Positions 13,456-24,071 of a stretch of 64,000 bases of DNA are shown piece by piece. Position 1 is the first letter of the stretch, and each line of letters begins with the position of its first letter. Position numbers and translations under genes: made by a program. The notes below the pieces were generated by a model. That model made no database searches and was not told the origin of the DNA. It worked only from the letters and a program-made list of their open reading frames with translations. The DNA comes from Ophthalmolycus amberensis. Its lineage: Eukaryota; Chordata; Actinopteri; Perciformes; Zoarcidae. The stretch covers positions 159,001-223,000 of the forward strand of contig JAFEUB010001185.1 in assembly GCA_024529925.1 (NCBI GenBank), in the 5' to 3' direction.

Positions 13456-13645
13456 CACTACATGTCATCATTCACCCATTCACACTCATTCACTGATGGC
13501 AGGGGCTACCATGCAAGGTGTCACCTAACTAGCCGTTTATATCCATTGATACACTGCAGGCACAGCAATTTGGGGTTAAGTGTCTTGCCCAAGGACACAT
13601 CGACACGGAACCGGGGATCAAACCGCTGATCCGCTGATCCTCTAT
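13456..13645 (+). repeat. Dispersed repeat, direct copy 2
   Basis: Second copy of the 11.73-kb repeat, with the same landmark blocks (catgtcatcattcaccc, ggcaggggctaccatgca, cttgcccaaggacacatcg). It differs by small indels, including a longer cagcaatttggggttaag segment and a duplicated gctgatcc at the end, so the two are independent old insertions rather than a recent duplication. Confidence 0.65.
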
Positions 13646-16600
13646 TAATCATTTAAATATCTACAGTATAACCGAATTGTCACGTACATTGTAACGATTA
13701 CAAGATGACATTTGGATATCATCATTGGACCAACGCAATATTGTCTTGTGGTTGGTGATTGACAAACAACCCAAGGGAGAACACATTCCCTTGGAGTGTC
13801 ATGTTACGAGTTTTGGCCAATTATTAGCATGAAAAAAGGATTCGATTAAATTGATATCATTTATTTGTCTGCCCTGAGGGAGGACAGGACCTCTACCCCC
13901 AACCACCACCTTCTTGACTCTCCTGCAGGTGTCGAAGTATTTCAATAAAATTGTAAGAGCAATATTAGACATATAAGATGTGTTTTGTGACGAAGTAACA
14001 CAAATGTTGAAATGCTCCTTTAGTTACGCTACTGACGGTCATAGCCTCTAGTTGAGGTTAATCAGTCTGCGGAGCGAGACGGTTTTTTGACCGTTGTGCC
14101 AAGTTGAGCACAGAATGAATCTTGTAACTTTATTTTTTGTTGAGTAAACCTTTTAAATGTAGTTCCTGCCTCTGAAGACTCATTTTGCGTCAAGCTTATT
14201 GCCACTACACAGACTGTAACCTGTAGTGTGGATTATCGGATGGAGAGAAGATTGCCGCTACAAAAATGTTTGATCATATATATACATATATAGACATGAC
14301 ATAGCTGCTACCTGCGTCATTTTGTGATATTCTTTGGATCGCCTCAAAATAGCTTCCGAATTAGCTTCAAAATGAGCCATAATATGTGGTGGTAAAATCA
14401 TACGGTGCTACCATTTGAACATTAAAAAGCTCCCTGAGTATCAAAATGCACACTGTACCGTAGGCTCATTATGCATATCCACAAGTCACTTAAGTAGATT
14501 TACTGAATTTATTATCGTTACTAAGTGAACAGAGCAGGTTCAAACGAGCAAAGGGATGTAAAAACACAAATATGGTGCTGTGGGAATTTACACCATGAAG
14601 TAAAAAATGTAATTTGTATTGTTGAAAAATCACTAGAGAGAAAAGAAAAAGATGAAGGAAGAGTAGCCACAATATATTCTCAATGTTCCCATATTGACTA
14701 GTTCGATAAAGTAATACATAGGAGACAAATGAAAAGAGTTTTTTGTAATACTTTGATTTATGCACTGGGCACATATTCCTGACATCATGTAATAAAAGGG
14801 AAACCCAGGTTGTGTTAGTGTGCACGTCCTTATGACTGCTGCTGCTGCAGCCTAATTGTATTTTAAAAGATTTTACTAATTTCATTACAAAGGAAACAAA
14901 AGCCAAATTACCTTTTCCTGAAACCAACTGGAGGGTTCTTAATTGGATCAGTGAAAAGCAGGATTTCATTGGAATGTCTCTGTGGTGGGTATTCAGAGCC
15001 GAGGTGTGGGCCATTATTACCCTTTACAGACAAGCAGGAATAAAGGAGGTGTTCCAAACTGGTTCTCACAGGAAAGCATCGTCTGTTACTGTCAAGAAGA
15101 AAACACACAGCTGCATATCTGCAGCAGCAGCATTTTAAAGTGTTATCTCAAAAGCTTGTGAGCTGAATGAGACTGTCTTTTTAGGGTGTTTTCACACTTG
15201 GATCCCTTCAGCCCTCCAAACAACCTCAGAGCGATTTGTCGGCATTTTTGCAGCATATGTGAACACTCCGAAAGAACTCAGAACCTTCTGAAACAAAGCA
15301 AAATCAGCCCCCCTTAGGAGGTGGCCGGAGTGCGTTGAAAGAAGAATGAAGGTTGAAAGGATGAGGAGGGCAATCGTGACTATGGGCTGATGGACGGAGG
15401 AAAGCTATAACGGACCGATGTCATCAGGAGGCTGGAGGGAACCCGGAGAGAGGAGACTTCCTGAGCTCTGATATCTACAGAGCCCCCAAGAGAGAAACGT
15501 TGGGAAGACAGGCGAGTGTAGGCATATCTCATGTAGTTCAGGTTGTAGTGGATGTATGTGAGGTGTGCAAGAGAATACCAGTGGCCTAAAAATGTGATCA
15601 CATAGTCGGGGATTCCCTGCCTAGAAGCGGTGGAGTCGCTCTGATGCAGAATGAATGCCCCGAGTATAACCCTGAGTAGATGGCTGTCGTGGGAGCGGTC
15701 TGTGCTGCTGCGATAGTCGATATCAATGAGGGAATAGCTACGGTAGATGAGTCAGGACAGGCAGAAGCATCAGCAAAATGTGCAAGTATCATGAACGTTT
15801 GTTTGCCACGGAGCTTATTTTCTGCAATAATCTGAAATCCAATGGAAACATCCCATTGCCGTTTTTGTCCAGGGAACCAGGGCAATACTAACTTCCGGGT
15901 TGGCCTGCTGAAATATGTCATCCCTGCAGCACTCTGAATATGTCTCGCTCAGAAGTATGTCACATGACAGAAGCTGTTTCACTCCCTGTCAGTAAGGTAC
16001 TTTACACCTGGGTTTTTTTCTATTAATAATTAGTTTAAAAAGAGAGAATAACAAAAATGAGGAAGGGGATAAAGATGGAGAGCATGCAGGGCTGGGCCTC
16101 CCAACATCAAGGTCCCTTCATTAGGCGAGCAGCTGTTGAACTGCAGTCAGATGACTCAAGTTGATTTCAAAGTCTTTAAAGAGTTGACGCAGCCGAGCTT
16201 GTGTGTATCGGAGGGGAATGAGGATTGAAAAGTGATGGAGAGTGACAGCCGACAGATTGCCGGAGCTCGCAGCTCGCCCTCAGGTGAGACCGGGGAAGAC
16301 AGATCACCCCGGCTGATGTTTCGGCGAGGGAGGCGTAGAGCACAGCTGTGTGTGTGATGAGGGGGGGGGGGTGCGTGGGGGAAGGGGTGGGGGGGTGCAG
16401 AGAGAGCAAAAGAATGAGCATACAGTATAAGCATGTACACACACAATCTTAAGTGCGTACATGGCGGATCGTGTGTGTTTCTGACAGTTTGGGCTGTGTG
16501 TGTTTAGGGTTTAGGGTGTGTGCGTGTGCGTGTGTGTATGTGTGTGTCAGACAAGGCCCCGCGGCTGTCGCTAAGCAGCTGACACTTCTTAGCGACAGAC

Positions 16601-18024
16601 TGACAGATTTTCACAAACTAATTTGACTCTGAGGAAGACGACACGAGACGCTCATGAAACTTTCCACATCCTGCTCGTAGAGAGTGCAGCGCTCATGAAG
16701 ATGATGGCGAGCAAAACACAAAAAACCCGAGACACATGCACGCACAGAAAGAGAGTGTAGGAGTGGCAGAGAAATGCAGGATAGCACACCTTGTTGACAG
16801 GGATGGGGGGGGTTAGATCACCTGCTGACATGTATAGGAAGCTGATTGAGCAGAACACATTTAAATACATGCAGCAACTTCCGTCAACGGGAAGCTCGAG
16901 ATTTAACTATGGGAAAACTATGGGAGGCCGATTAGTGAGAAGATTAAGGGACTAGGATTAGGATTACATGTTTTCATACGTGCACAGAAGCATTGACAAT
17001 GGGCACACATGCACTGTATATAACAAATCAATACACTGCAAATAGTACAAGTTAAAATACATGTAGTTAGAAACCATTGTAAGCAAAAATAACCAAATAT
17101 TACAGGCTGAAATATTATAGGTTATAATTGACCTTAACCTTCATTAGTTTGCTAAAACTGAGCCTGCAGGGTTGCAATGAGGGCTTCTGTCACCCCTCAG
17201 GCTTAGGCTTGCACTTCCAACCTTTCATCTAGCGGGAGCATTTCTAATGTCTTGAAATGTGGAGAGCAGAATGTGGCAATTTTATGGGTGGGATTGATTT
17301 AAACTTTTTGTGTAAGAGCACTCCTGCGCCGGTGCGTCCGTGTTGGATGAAGCATGGATCTCTGCAGCACTGTGTTCATTGTTGTCCTCCGAATCTTCTG
17401 ATGCATCTCTAAATGCCCTCCATGCGTTTTTCATGCCCCTTGTGCCGAAGCAGCTCCATACCGTTCCATCTAGTCTCGCTTTCTTTGAGAACAGACTTCT
17501 TTAAGTACGTGACCAGGTACTTCCACTCAATTATTCGGTGAGGTCTGACGCATCACTTTCCTCCAATGTGTGCAAACACATATTTTGACAGGCCTTCAGC
17601 TGACATGCTAGCATCTAAAAGTTTCTGGCTGATTTGTTAGTATGTGTTCGTGGCAGTTTTCTTTATTGTTGCGTCAAATTTGAGAGGAAATCACTCAACT
17701 CAACAGTTTCCAGTCTTCTTTGACAAAGTGACATGTCAGCACTGCACATGATCTCATATTGAAGCTGTCTGAATTGATTGAGCTTGTTGAGTAGGCTTGC
17801 TGGGCTACGGGGCAGCGGGTGAAAATCCGACCACCTGCCCGAATCTCTTCTTTGCGTGCAACCTACGCATCGGCCGTTTTGTAACTTCTGTGATTAAGTC
17901 GGCCAGATCTTCGATGGAAGCCTCTTCTATCTGACGAAAAGAAATCCATGCAACAATAGTTTTCGCGCCGGCAGTGTACTATAAACAAAAGTTACAGATA
18001 ACACTTGGGGAAAAGCTCCAAACT
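13646..18024. other. No gene recognised
   Basis: No supported gene. The longest open frame (14,490-15,014, minus) is compositionally AT-driven and matches no family I know. The segment 15,185-15,960 opens with agggtgttttcacacttgg, a phrase often seen at ends of fish DNA elements, but I found no matching opposite end. GT-rich simple sequence lies around 16,490-16,545. Confidence 0.45.
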
Positions 18025-18029
18025 CTAAT

Positions 18030-18597
18030 TGTAACTGCACAGATCCAACAATAATGGCGACGCTTCGTACTGATGTCTTGATGAACTTTATTTTCCGTTC
18101 TCGCTCTTCCTCTCTCTCTTTCTCCACTCTGACACCACAGACACCGTGAAAACTACAAACAAACATAAACATTTGTACGTAAATTGCGAGCTCTTGTGGA
18201 GTCTCTCAGGCAAATGTCCATTGACAAACTGACATTTGTTAGCACATATTAGCACTTTAATAATGACAAACTACGACCTACAATCTCAAGAAATGCAACA
18301 CATTTAAACGTAGAGGAAGGTCAACAACAATACATACAAATATATGTACAAATGAACACTTTACCGTGTGCACCTCTTGGATCACATGCAGAATCAGTTT
18401 ACTCTGGTCGTTTACTCCTCTTAGCGTCTGCGCGAGCTAACGACTCACAATGCCATGGTCATATGCCCACGCCCACTCTGGGTGTGGCCTGTTACTTAGC
18501 AACATACATGACGAAATATGATACATTGAGGCACCACATACGGTACCATATAAACTCAAAAGAAGAAACAATTACACATGTCTCCTTGACAGTTACA
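18030..18597 (-). repeat. BEL/Pao 3' LTR (568 bp)
   Basis: This is the left copy on the plus strand but the 3' LTR in element sense. It is bounded by tgtaactg and cagttaca. Reading it against the right copy line by line I see no difference over the full length. On the internal side (18,598 onward) the minus strand reads ggtgggag directly against the LTR, a plausible purine-rich second-strand priming site. Confidence 0.92.
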
Positions 18598-18610
18598 CTC
18601 CCACCAAGTT
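18598..18610 (-). other. Candidate polypurine tract of the BEL/Pao element
   Basis: Immediately inside the 3' LTR the minus strand reads cttggtgggag, with an eight-base run made of purines except one T. Position and composition fit a polypurine tract; it is short, so this is an inference. Confidence 0.45.
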
Positions 18611-18751
18611 ACTGTAATTTATGATGAACCTTATATGTAAATATTCAAATAAACCAGTAACTTTCAGAACCAAATGTTTGATATTGTAAACCAATTTCAT
18701 GTCAACCTGATACTTTGACCTTTCCACACAGGTAGGCAAATACCATTTGTC

Positions 18752-18979
18752 CTACTGAAATACATTTGAGTTGTCTTTCACAAGCACGACTAATTTATGA
18801 ATAGGACGTTCAAGAATGAGTCGTGAACCTTCTTTCCCTAGTTTTCTATTTCCTATCTGTAGTGTGACTTTTCTCACTAGACCATCATCATCCTTGCAAG
18901 CATCCAGTACTCTTCCAAGTCTCCACTCGTTGCGCGAAATCCCTTCCTCTTTGACAATGACGATATCTCCAATCTTCAC
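18752..18979 (-). pseudogene. BEL/Pao integrase C-terminal domain remnant (DUF5641-like)
   Basis: Minus-strand reading gives FRQRWHSSKRN leading into VKIGDIVIVKEEG, RLGRVLD and a KVTLQ strand, ending near LVVLVKDNSNVF and a stop. W..(S).(R)N...GD.V.V.(E)....R..WRLGRV is the signature of the C-terminal domain after the integrase core in BEL/Pao and related fish elements. It is in a different frame from the long gag-pol frame, with a TGA just before it, so it is not translated as part of that protein. The integrase catalytic core that should precede it is absent. Confidence 0.75.
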
Positions 18980-19046
18980 ATTTCTTTTTGAAGAGTGCCA
19001 GCGTTGTCTGAAAGTGATGTTTCAAGTCAAAGGATAATGAATCATT

Positions 19047-22000
19047 CTATAATCGCCCTCCCACCCTGAGGACACCATCTTGCAATACTGGGTCAAGCTG
19101 GAACAATGCATGACTATGTGACAATTTTCCATGACTCTGTATTTGCATGTCCTCTTTAAAGGCATCCTCTTGTGCCAGTTTTACAAGCACTACACTGGCC
19201 GCTTTCCTGTCTCCAACGTTTATGGATTCCGTTGGTTTGACTCTCTTTGCGAGTCGCTGAATCCGAGCAACACTCAGTGCTGTATGCCATTTGGAGATCC
19301 TCTTAAATCTCTCCTCTTTTACTACCTGTGTCATCTTGACTTCAGGTTCACCTATCAGAAGCTCTGGAGTTGAGTTTGGTATGACAAGGTCCCTTTTCCA
19401 CAGGAATCCAGGTCCAGTCAGTAAGTCATCCTTCAGAGATGTACCATCATATTTGGCAGAGCAGTCGAACACAACCCTAATCTTCTTTGGCTTTCTTGGG
19501 TGATTAACCCCTTGGTGAGGAATGTACCAAACATTTCCTACTTTTGGTTGGCATTCAGCTCTCTCTGCATCGCCATCCTTGAAGACGCCCTCCATGAATA
19601 TAACGTAGTCATCCTTGAACTTGGGTTTTTTGTCAAATTTCCTTTTGAGGTGCTTCAACCGCACCGGAGCCGGTCGCTTATTTTCTGGCAGTTGTGGGCG
19701 TGTCTTAAAGGGGGGTGGCATTTCCAGATGTCCATCTGTGTTCTGATTCATTCGTTCATTCAGTAGTTGTAGAAACTGTATATCATCCTGTGATATGCTC
19801 TTTTCCCCAGAAGTAGTATCCTTGAATTCTGATTCTAGCGCTCTGATGACACTGGCTGGTGTCAATAGTGGAAGTTCCTTAACTGATACACGATGACACA
19901 AGCCTGTCACTTCTGTTGACGTTGCCACCAGTGAGGAGCTGCCAACAATGCTCCAGCCCAGATCAGTTCTGACAGCATATGGTTCTTCATCACCTCCTGT
20001 GATGACTTGTCGAGGCACCAACGCTCTGGAGCAGTCATAGCCGATTAGGAGACCAACCTCACAGTCCATTAGCTCTGGTATTTCTTGTGCTAATCTCTTC
20101 AGATGTTTCCACCTTTTAGCAGTTTCAGGAGTAGGAATGTGAGAACGTTCAAGTGGAATGAAGTCTCTGGTGTAGACAGGTGGTAAGTTGATAAAGCTTT
20201 GTGAGGAAAACCCCCTAACTCTAAGATCGCTAACTCTTTCACTCTGTACCATGGAATCTCTTCCCATCATAGTGGTGAGCTTTAACTTGACTGGCTCTAA
20301 ACTTGCCCCCATCCCTCTACCTATCTCTTGGTCTACAAAGGTGTTGCTACTCTGTGTATCCAGCAAGGCATACACTAAGGTCTCTGTTTCAGGCGTGGTT
20401 GTTGAAGAAATCCATACAGGCAGTATCATGGATGTCCTCCCACCATCGCCTTTGTCTACACAGCAAGAGAGAGAAGACATGTTTTCATCTGCTTGCGTGG
20501 CATGAGAAGGAGATGGGACTGCAGCCGCAGATGGACGGTTCTCATGAAGTGGTGTCGGATGATACTTCTTACATGTATCACAAATTGCTTTGTTTTTGCA
20601 GTCTCTTGAATTGTGTCCTCTCCTAAGACAGCCAAAGCAGAGGTTGTTGTCAAATATAAACCTTCTCTTTTCTTCGACAGGCTCATTGGCGAATGTCTGG
20701 CATTTGTGGATGGAATGGCTCTCTCCACAGCACAGGCATGTGACAGGGTTTGAAGATGAGGAGTTTACTCTCTTAAATCTGCTTGACTCGTTTGAGCTGT
20801 TCTCCACAGCATTGTAGGTTCTCATCACAGTCTTATCAGGTGCTTTCACACTTGTGATGAACGCATTAGCCTTTGGGCGCCTTTCTTCAGTAGTCTTCAA
20901 GGCTTGAAAGGAAGTTATAGGATTGCATGCAATTTCTGCTTCTTCAGCAACAAATTTAGCAAACTCATTGAAATGAGGATATTCCTCTGTTTGCTTCAAC
21001 TGCTTTGTGACGCGACGATTCCAGCGAGAGGTCACCCAGTCAGGGAGTTTTTGCAGCATTTTCAGATTCTCTTCACAATCATTTAACACCTGGAGCCCTT
21101 TGATGTGTGGCATGGCATTGCTGCAGGCTGTCAAAAAATCACTGTATTGTCTCAGTTTAACTGACTCTCTTGAGCCAATCTTTGGCCAGTTGTTCAGTTT
21201 CTCTCTAAATGCACGCTGGATGACAAAAGGGTGTCCATAGCGGGCATTTAGTGTATCCCATGCCTGGTCGTAGGCATCATCATCCTTTCGATAAAAGCTT
21301 CCATCCAATACAGATCGTGCCTCACCACTTATGTACTTCTGCAGATAGAAAAACCTGTCTGCTGGATTTGTGCATCGCTGTTCTATTAATGTCTTAAAAC
21401 TCATGCTCCACTCTAAGAACTTAAGTGGATCCCCTGAGAAGACTGAAGGCTCAGGTGCAGGAAGTCTGGTAAGAACCATTGCCTCATGTAGGGCTTGTAC
21501 CAATGATAGTTCGTTGTTAGTCCTGTTTGTATGTTCACTGTTATTGCTCTTACATGTATGTTCCCCTTTAATCTCTGGAAGAGGAACTGGAGGACAATTG
21601 GCCAGCTCACTACACGCTACGCTTCTCTCATCCAAGGCTTCACCTGAGTCAGCTTCTGAATATACCCTAAGCTTCGCAGCTATTACTTCAAGATCTCTCT
21701 GATTTTCCAGTCTTTTAAGTTCTTGCCTTTGTGCAGCAATTGTCGCTTCCATCTTTATTTCAGCTTTCTTTGCAGCCAACTGTGCAGCAAATTCTGCTCT
21801 TTTCACTGTGATGCTTGCTCGTTCCAATGAAGAGTTGGAGTGGCAACTACGAACAGTGGATTTGGAGATTATTGTTCCAAATATTGATTGTGCATACTGT
21901 TTGTCAAGAACCACACAAAGTCTTGCATTTTCTGCTTTAGCATCAAACTCCTCTAGCCCCACTTCACTCATGCGCACATTCATGAGCCCCATCAAATCTC

Positions 22001-22532
22001 TTGCTACTGCAGTGCAAGAATCCATCTTTCTTCTAATTTCTGTAGAAGGCACAGACTGAGATCTTATAAATTCGTACGCATCTTTCACTTGTGTCTCCAA
22101 ACCTTCAGCAGCATCCATCATGTATGCCAAGTCTTGGTCGGAGCACTCATCCTGAAGTTGCGCACGTGTTTCTCTCGCCTTTTCTTTCCAGCTTTGATAT
22201 AGCCTGAAGAATTTACTCTCTCTGTGAGAAGCCTCGAGTTGCTTCAGCTCCAACATTTTGGAGGTTAACTTTCTCTCTCGTGAGGATTTCCTGGGTTCAA
22301 CTCTCGCAGAGGTAGAGGTAGGCTCTATTATTGCTACTCGGTGTATTTCTATTTTTGCATAAATATCACCTATAATTAACTCTAACCTCTCCCTTTCAAC
22401 ATCATCAGTTTGTGATTGTAATTGTTCGTTCAAGTTAGTCAGTTCTAATTGCAAAGACTCAATTTGTTCAGTGAGTTGACCAGCCTGTGATTCTTCACTG
22501 TGCACAGACATCGTACATTTCAGACATAACAC
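19047..22532 (-). CDS. BEL/Pao gag-protease-pol fusion, RT and RNase H deleted
   Basis: An open frame of 1161 codons; the likelier start is Met8 (22,511), with a better context. Residues about 20-68 and 248-300 are heptad-rich, likely coiled coil. Residues about 357-510 form a DUF1759-like gag domain opening LPAPEPSVFSGDP. Zinc knuckles follow: CX2CX3HX4C at 599-611 and CX2CX4HX4C at 632-645, then a CX2C...H pair at 651. A retroviral-type aspartic protease has its LLDTQ active-site motif with Asp725; the Gln after Asp-Thr is normal in this clade. Residues about 950-1041 are the N-terminal part of the reverse transcriptase. At about 1041 the frame jumps to sequence normally found just before the integrase zinc-binding region and stops after RVGGRL. 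No catalytic polymerase or RNase H residues are present. Confidence 0.88.
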   Translation of the reverse strand: MLCLKCTMSVHSEESQAGQLTEQIESLQLELTNLNEQLQSQTDDVERERLELIIGDIYAKIEIHRVAIIEPTSTSARVEPRKSSRERKLTSKMLELKQLEASHRESKFFRLYQSWKEKARETRAQLQDECSDQDLAYMMDAAEGLETQVKDAYEFIRSQSVPSTEIRRKMDSCTAVARDLMGLMNVRMSEVGLEEFDAKAENARLCVVLDKQYAQSIFGTIISKSTVRSCHSNSSLERASITVKRAEFAAQLAAKKAEIKMEATIAAQRQELKRLENQRDLEVIAAKLRVYSEADSGEALDERSVACSELANCPPVPLPEIKGEHTCKSNNSEHTNRTNNELSLVQALHEAMVLTRLPAPEPSVFSGDPLKFLEWSMSFKTLIEQRCTNPADRFFYLQKYISGEARSVLDGSFYRKDDDAYDQAWDTLNARYGHPFVIQRAFREKLNNWPKIGSRESVKLRQYSDFLTACSNAMPHIKGLQVLNDCEENLKMLQKLPDWVTSRWNRRVTKQLKQTEEYPHFNEFAKFVAEEAEIACNPITSFQALKTTEERRPKANAFITSVKAPDKTVMRTYNAVENSSNESSRFKRVNSSSSNPVTCLCCGESHSIHKCQTFANEPVEEKRRFIFDNNLCFGCLRRGHNSRDCKNKAICDTCKKYHPTPLHENRPSAAAVPSPSHATQADENMSSLSCCVDKGDGGRTSMILPVWISSTTTPETETLVYALLDTQSSNTFVDQEIGRGMGASLEPVKLKLTTMMGRDSMVQSERVSDLRVRGFSSQSFINLPPVYTRDFIPLERSHIPTPETAKRWKHLKRLAQEIPELMDCEVGLLIGYDCSRALVPRQVITGGDEEPYAVRTDLGWSIVGSSSLVATSTEVTGLCHRVSVKELPLLTPASVIRALESEFKDTTSGEKSISQDDIQFLQLLNERMNQNTDGHLEMPPPFKTRPQLPENKRPAPVRLKHLKRKFDKKPKFKDDYVIFMEGVFKDGDAERAECQPKVGNVWYIPHQGVNHPRKPKKIRVVFDCSAKYDGTSLKDDLLTGPGFLWKRDLVIPNSTPELLIGEPEVKMTQVVKEERFKRISKWHTALSVARIQRLAKRVKPTESINVGDRKAASVVLVKLAQEDAFKEDMQIQSHGKLSHSHALFQLDPVLQDGVLRVGGRL

Positions 22533-23152
22533 TATAACACTGAGTAACTGCTAACATGCATAACCTTTACCACCATGTAATTTTGAGCAACCTCAGTGCT
22601 TATGTTTTGTAAGTCTGAGTAATTTTCTCAAATTAACCACTTGATATACTCATTACAAAGTGCATTTGAACTCTCAGATCAGAACATTAAACCATTCATA
22701 ACAATGCCTCTAGTAAAGCAAGAACAACAATTGAGTTATGAACACACTGTCATAAGTAGACCAATAATTTAACCACAATTTCTTCTTTCTTTCAACTTTA
22801 ACAAATGTCCATAAAGTTGTGGTGTAACACAGTCAAACCTGATGCAGTCTGCGAGGAAGCCGTGTCTCCTGAAGACCGCTATGAGATGAAACAGTCACTG
22901 CACGCTGAAGCCTGTAGCCAGGTAATTTGGAGAGCTGTAGGTTGCACTGGCGAATGCTGCCCTCTAGTGATGAAGTCGCGGTACTCTCAACCCGCCGAAA
23001 TCCAGAGCCAACACTTCCGTCTTCTCCCGTTAGTTGGCAAGCATCCCCTCCAACGTCCTCTCTGTCAGTTACACGCTGCCCCGCTGCTCTTGCTTCCACC
23101 TCTCTGGTCACGCGCCGATCGTCACTCTTAACCGTTGGCGGTAAGTTTTCAC
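22533..23152 (-). other. BEL/Pao 5' leader (between 5' LTR and gag)
   Basis: A 620-bp untranslated leader in element sense. Directly after the 5' LTR the minus strand reads gtgaaaacttaccgcc. I could not match this to the 3' end of a known tRNA, so the primer-binding site is unassigned. No protein is supported here. Confidence 0.6.
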
Positions 23153-23720
23153 TGTAACTGCACAGATCCAACAATAATGGCGACGCTTCGTACTGATGTC
23201 TTGATGAACTTTATTTTCCGTTCTCGCTCTTCCTCTCTCTCTTTCTCCACTCTGACACCACAGACACCGTGAAAACTACAAACAAACATAAACATTTGTA
23301 CGTAAATTGCGAGCTCTTGTGGAGTCTCTCAGGCAAATGTCCATTGACAAACTGACATTTGTTAGCACATATTAGCACTTTAATAATGACAAACTACGAC
23401 CTACAATCTCAAGAAATGCAACACATTTAAACGTAGAGGAAGGTCAACAACAATACATACAAATATATGTACAAATGAACACTTTACCGTGTGCACCTCT
23501 TGGATCACATGCAGAATCAGTTTACTCTGGTCGTTTACTCCTCTTAGCGTCTGCGCGAGCTAACGACTCACAATGCCATGGTCATATGCCCACGCCCACT
23601 CTGGGTGTGGCCTGTTACTTAGCAACATACATGACGAAATATGATACATTGAGGCACCACATACGGTACCATATAAACTCAAAAGAAGAAACAATTACAC
23701 ATGTCTCCTTGACAGTTACA
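23153..23720 (-). repeat. BEL/Pao 5' LTR (568 bp)
   Basis: Right copy of the LTR, the 5' LTR in element sense, bounded by tgtaactg and cagttaca and followed by the target duplication ctaat at 23,721-23,725. Same length as the left copy and apparently identical to it. Confidence 0.92.
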
Positions 23721-23929
23721 CTAATGATGTGTGTTTTTGAGAGAGAGAGGGGAAGAGAAGGCGTAAGTGGACTGTTGCATGACACACAATGTTTCTTTTA
23801 GTGATTAATAACTTGTAAGTGTTTAGTTCTGCCAAGTCCTTTTATTTATTTAGTTTATTTAGAAGTTGATGTATATGTTTACTGTTCATCTTTTTGGTCG
23901 TTCTTATTTGTCACATGTTGGACGTTAAT

Positions 23930-24060
23930 CTATCTGATATAATCCAAATTTATTTACAACGCTGCTTTGTCACTTTTTAACCCGCCCACCAGAATCCTTG
24001 ATGTTTTCTTGTAAGCTTGCTTGAACCCGCCCAACCCCATCGGGTGTGGGTAAACCTGCC
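23930..24060. repeat. Fragment related to the 50.93-kb hAT element
   Basis: Contains aacgctgctttgtcact followed by acccgcccacc and a second aacccgcccaacccc, matching in order the distal half of the small hAT element at 50,928-51,181 (acgctgctttgtcactctt, acccgcccgaccc). Its ends are not recognisable, so it is treated as a partial, diverged copy. Confidence 0.4.
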
Positions 24061-24071
24061 AATCAATAGTA

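Larger units (their letters stand above)
18030..23720 (-). mobile_element. BEL/Pao LTR retrotransposon, complete ends, internally deleted (5,691 bp)
   Basis: Two 568-bp direct repeats (18,030-18,597 and 23,153-23,720) begin tgtaactg and end cagttaca, an inverted 8-bp pair with the usual TG...CA ends. The 5-bp direct repeat ctaat flanks the element at 18,025-18,029 and 23,721-23,725. Internal coding is on the minus strand, so the right LTR is the 5' LTR. The order gag (DUF1759-like), zinc knuckles, aspartic protease (DUF1758-like), reverse transcriptase start and integrase C-terminal domain identifies BEL/Pao. The catalytic reverse transcriptase, RNase H and integrase core are missing, so it cannot move by itself. 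Near-identical LTRs point to recent insertion. Confidence 0.92.

Noticed and set aside
13797..14210. Possible solo LTR (tgtcatgttacg ... ccactaca)
   Set aside because: No target duplication and no second copy in the window; TG...CA ends alone are not enough.
14490..15014. 174-codon minus-strand open frame
   Set aside because: Composition is AT-driven with scattered hydrophobic residues; no recognisable domain.
15185..15960. Complete DNA transposon beginning agggtgttttcacacttgg
   Set aside because: No matching inverted end or target duplication could be found, so only noted as possible repeat sequence.
16500..16520. Two tttaggg-like units resembling telomere repeat
   Set aside because: Only two units, within GT-rich simple sequence.
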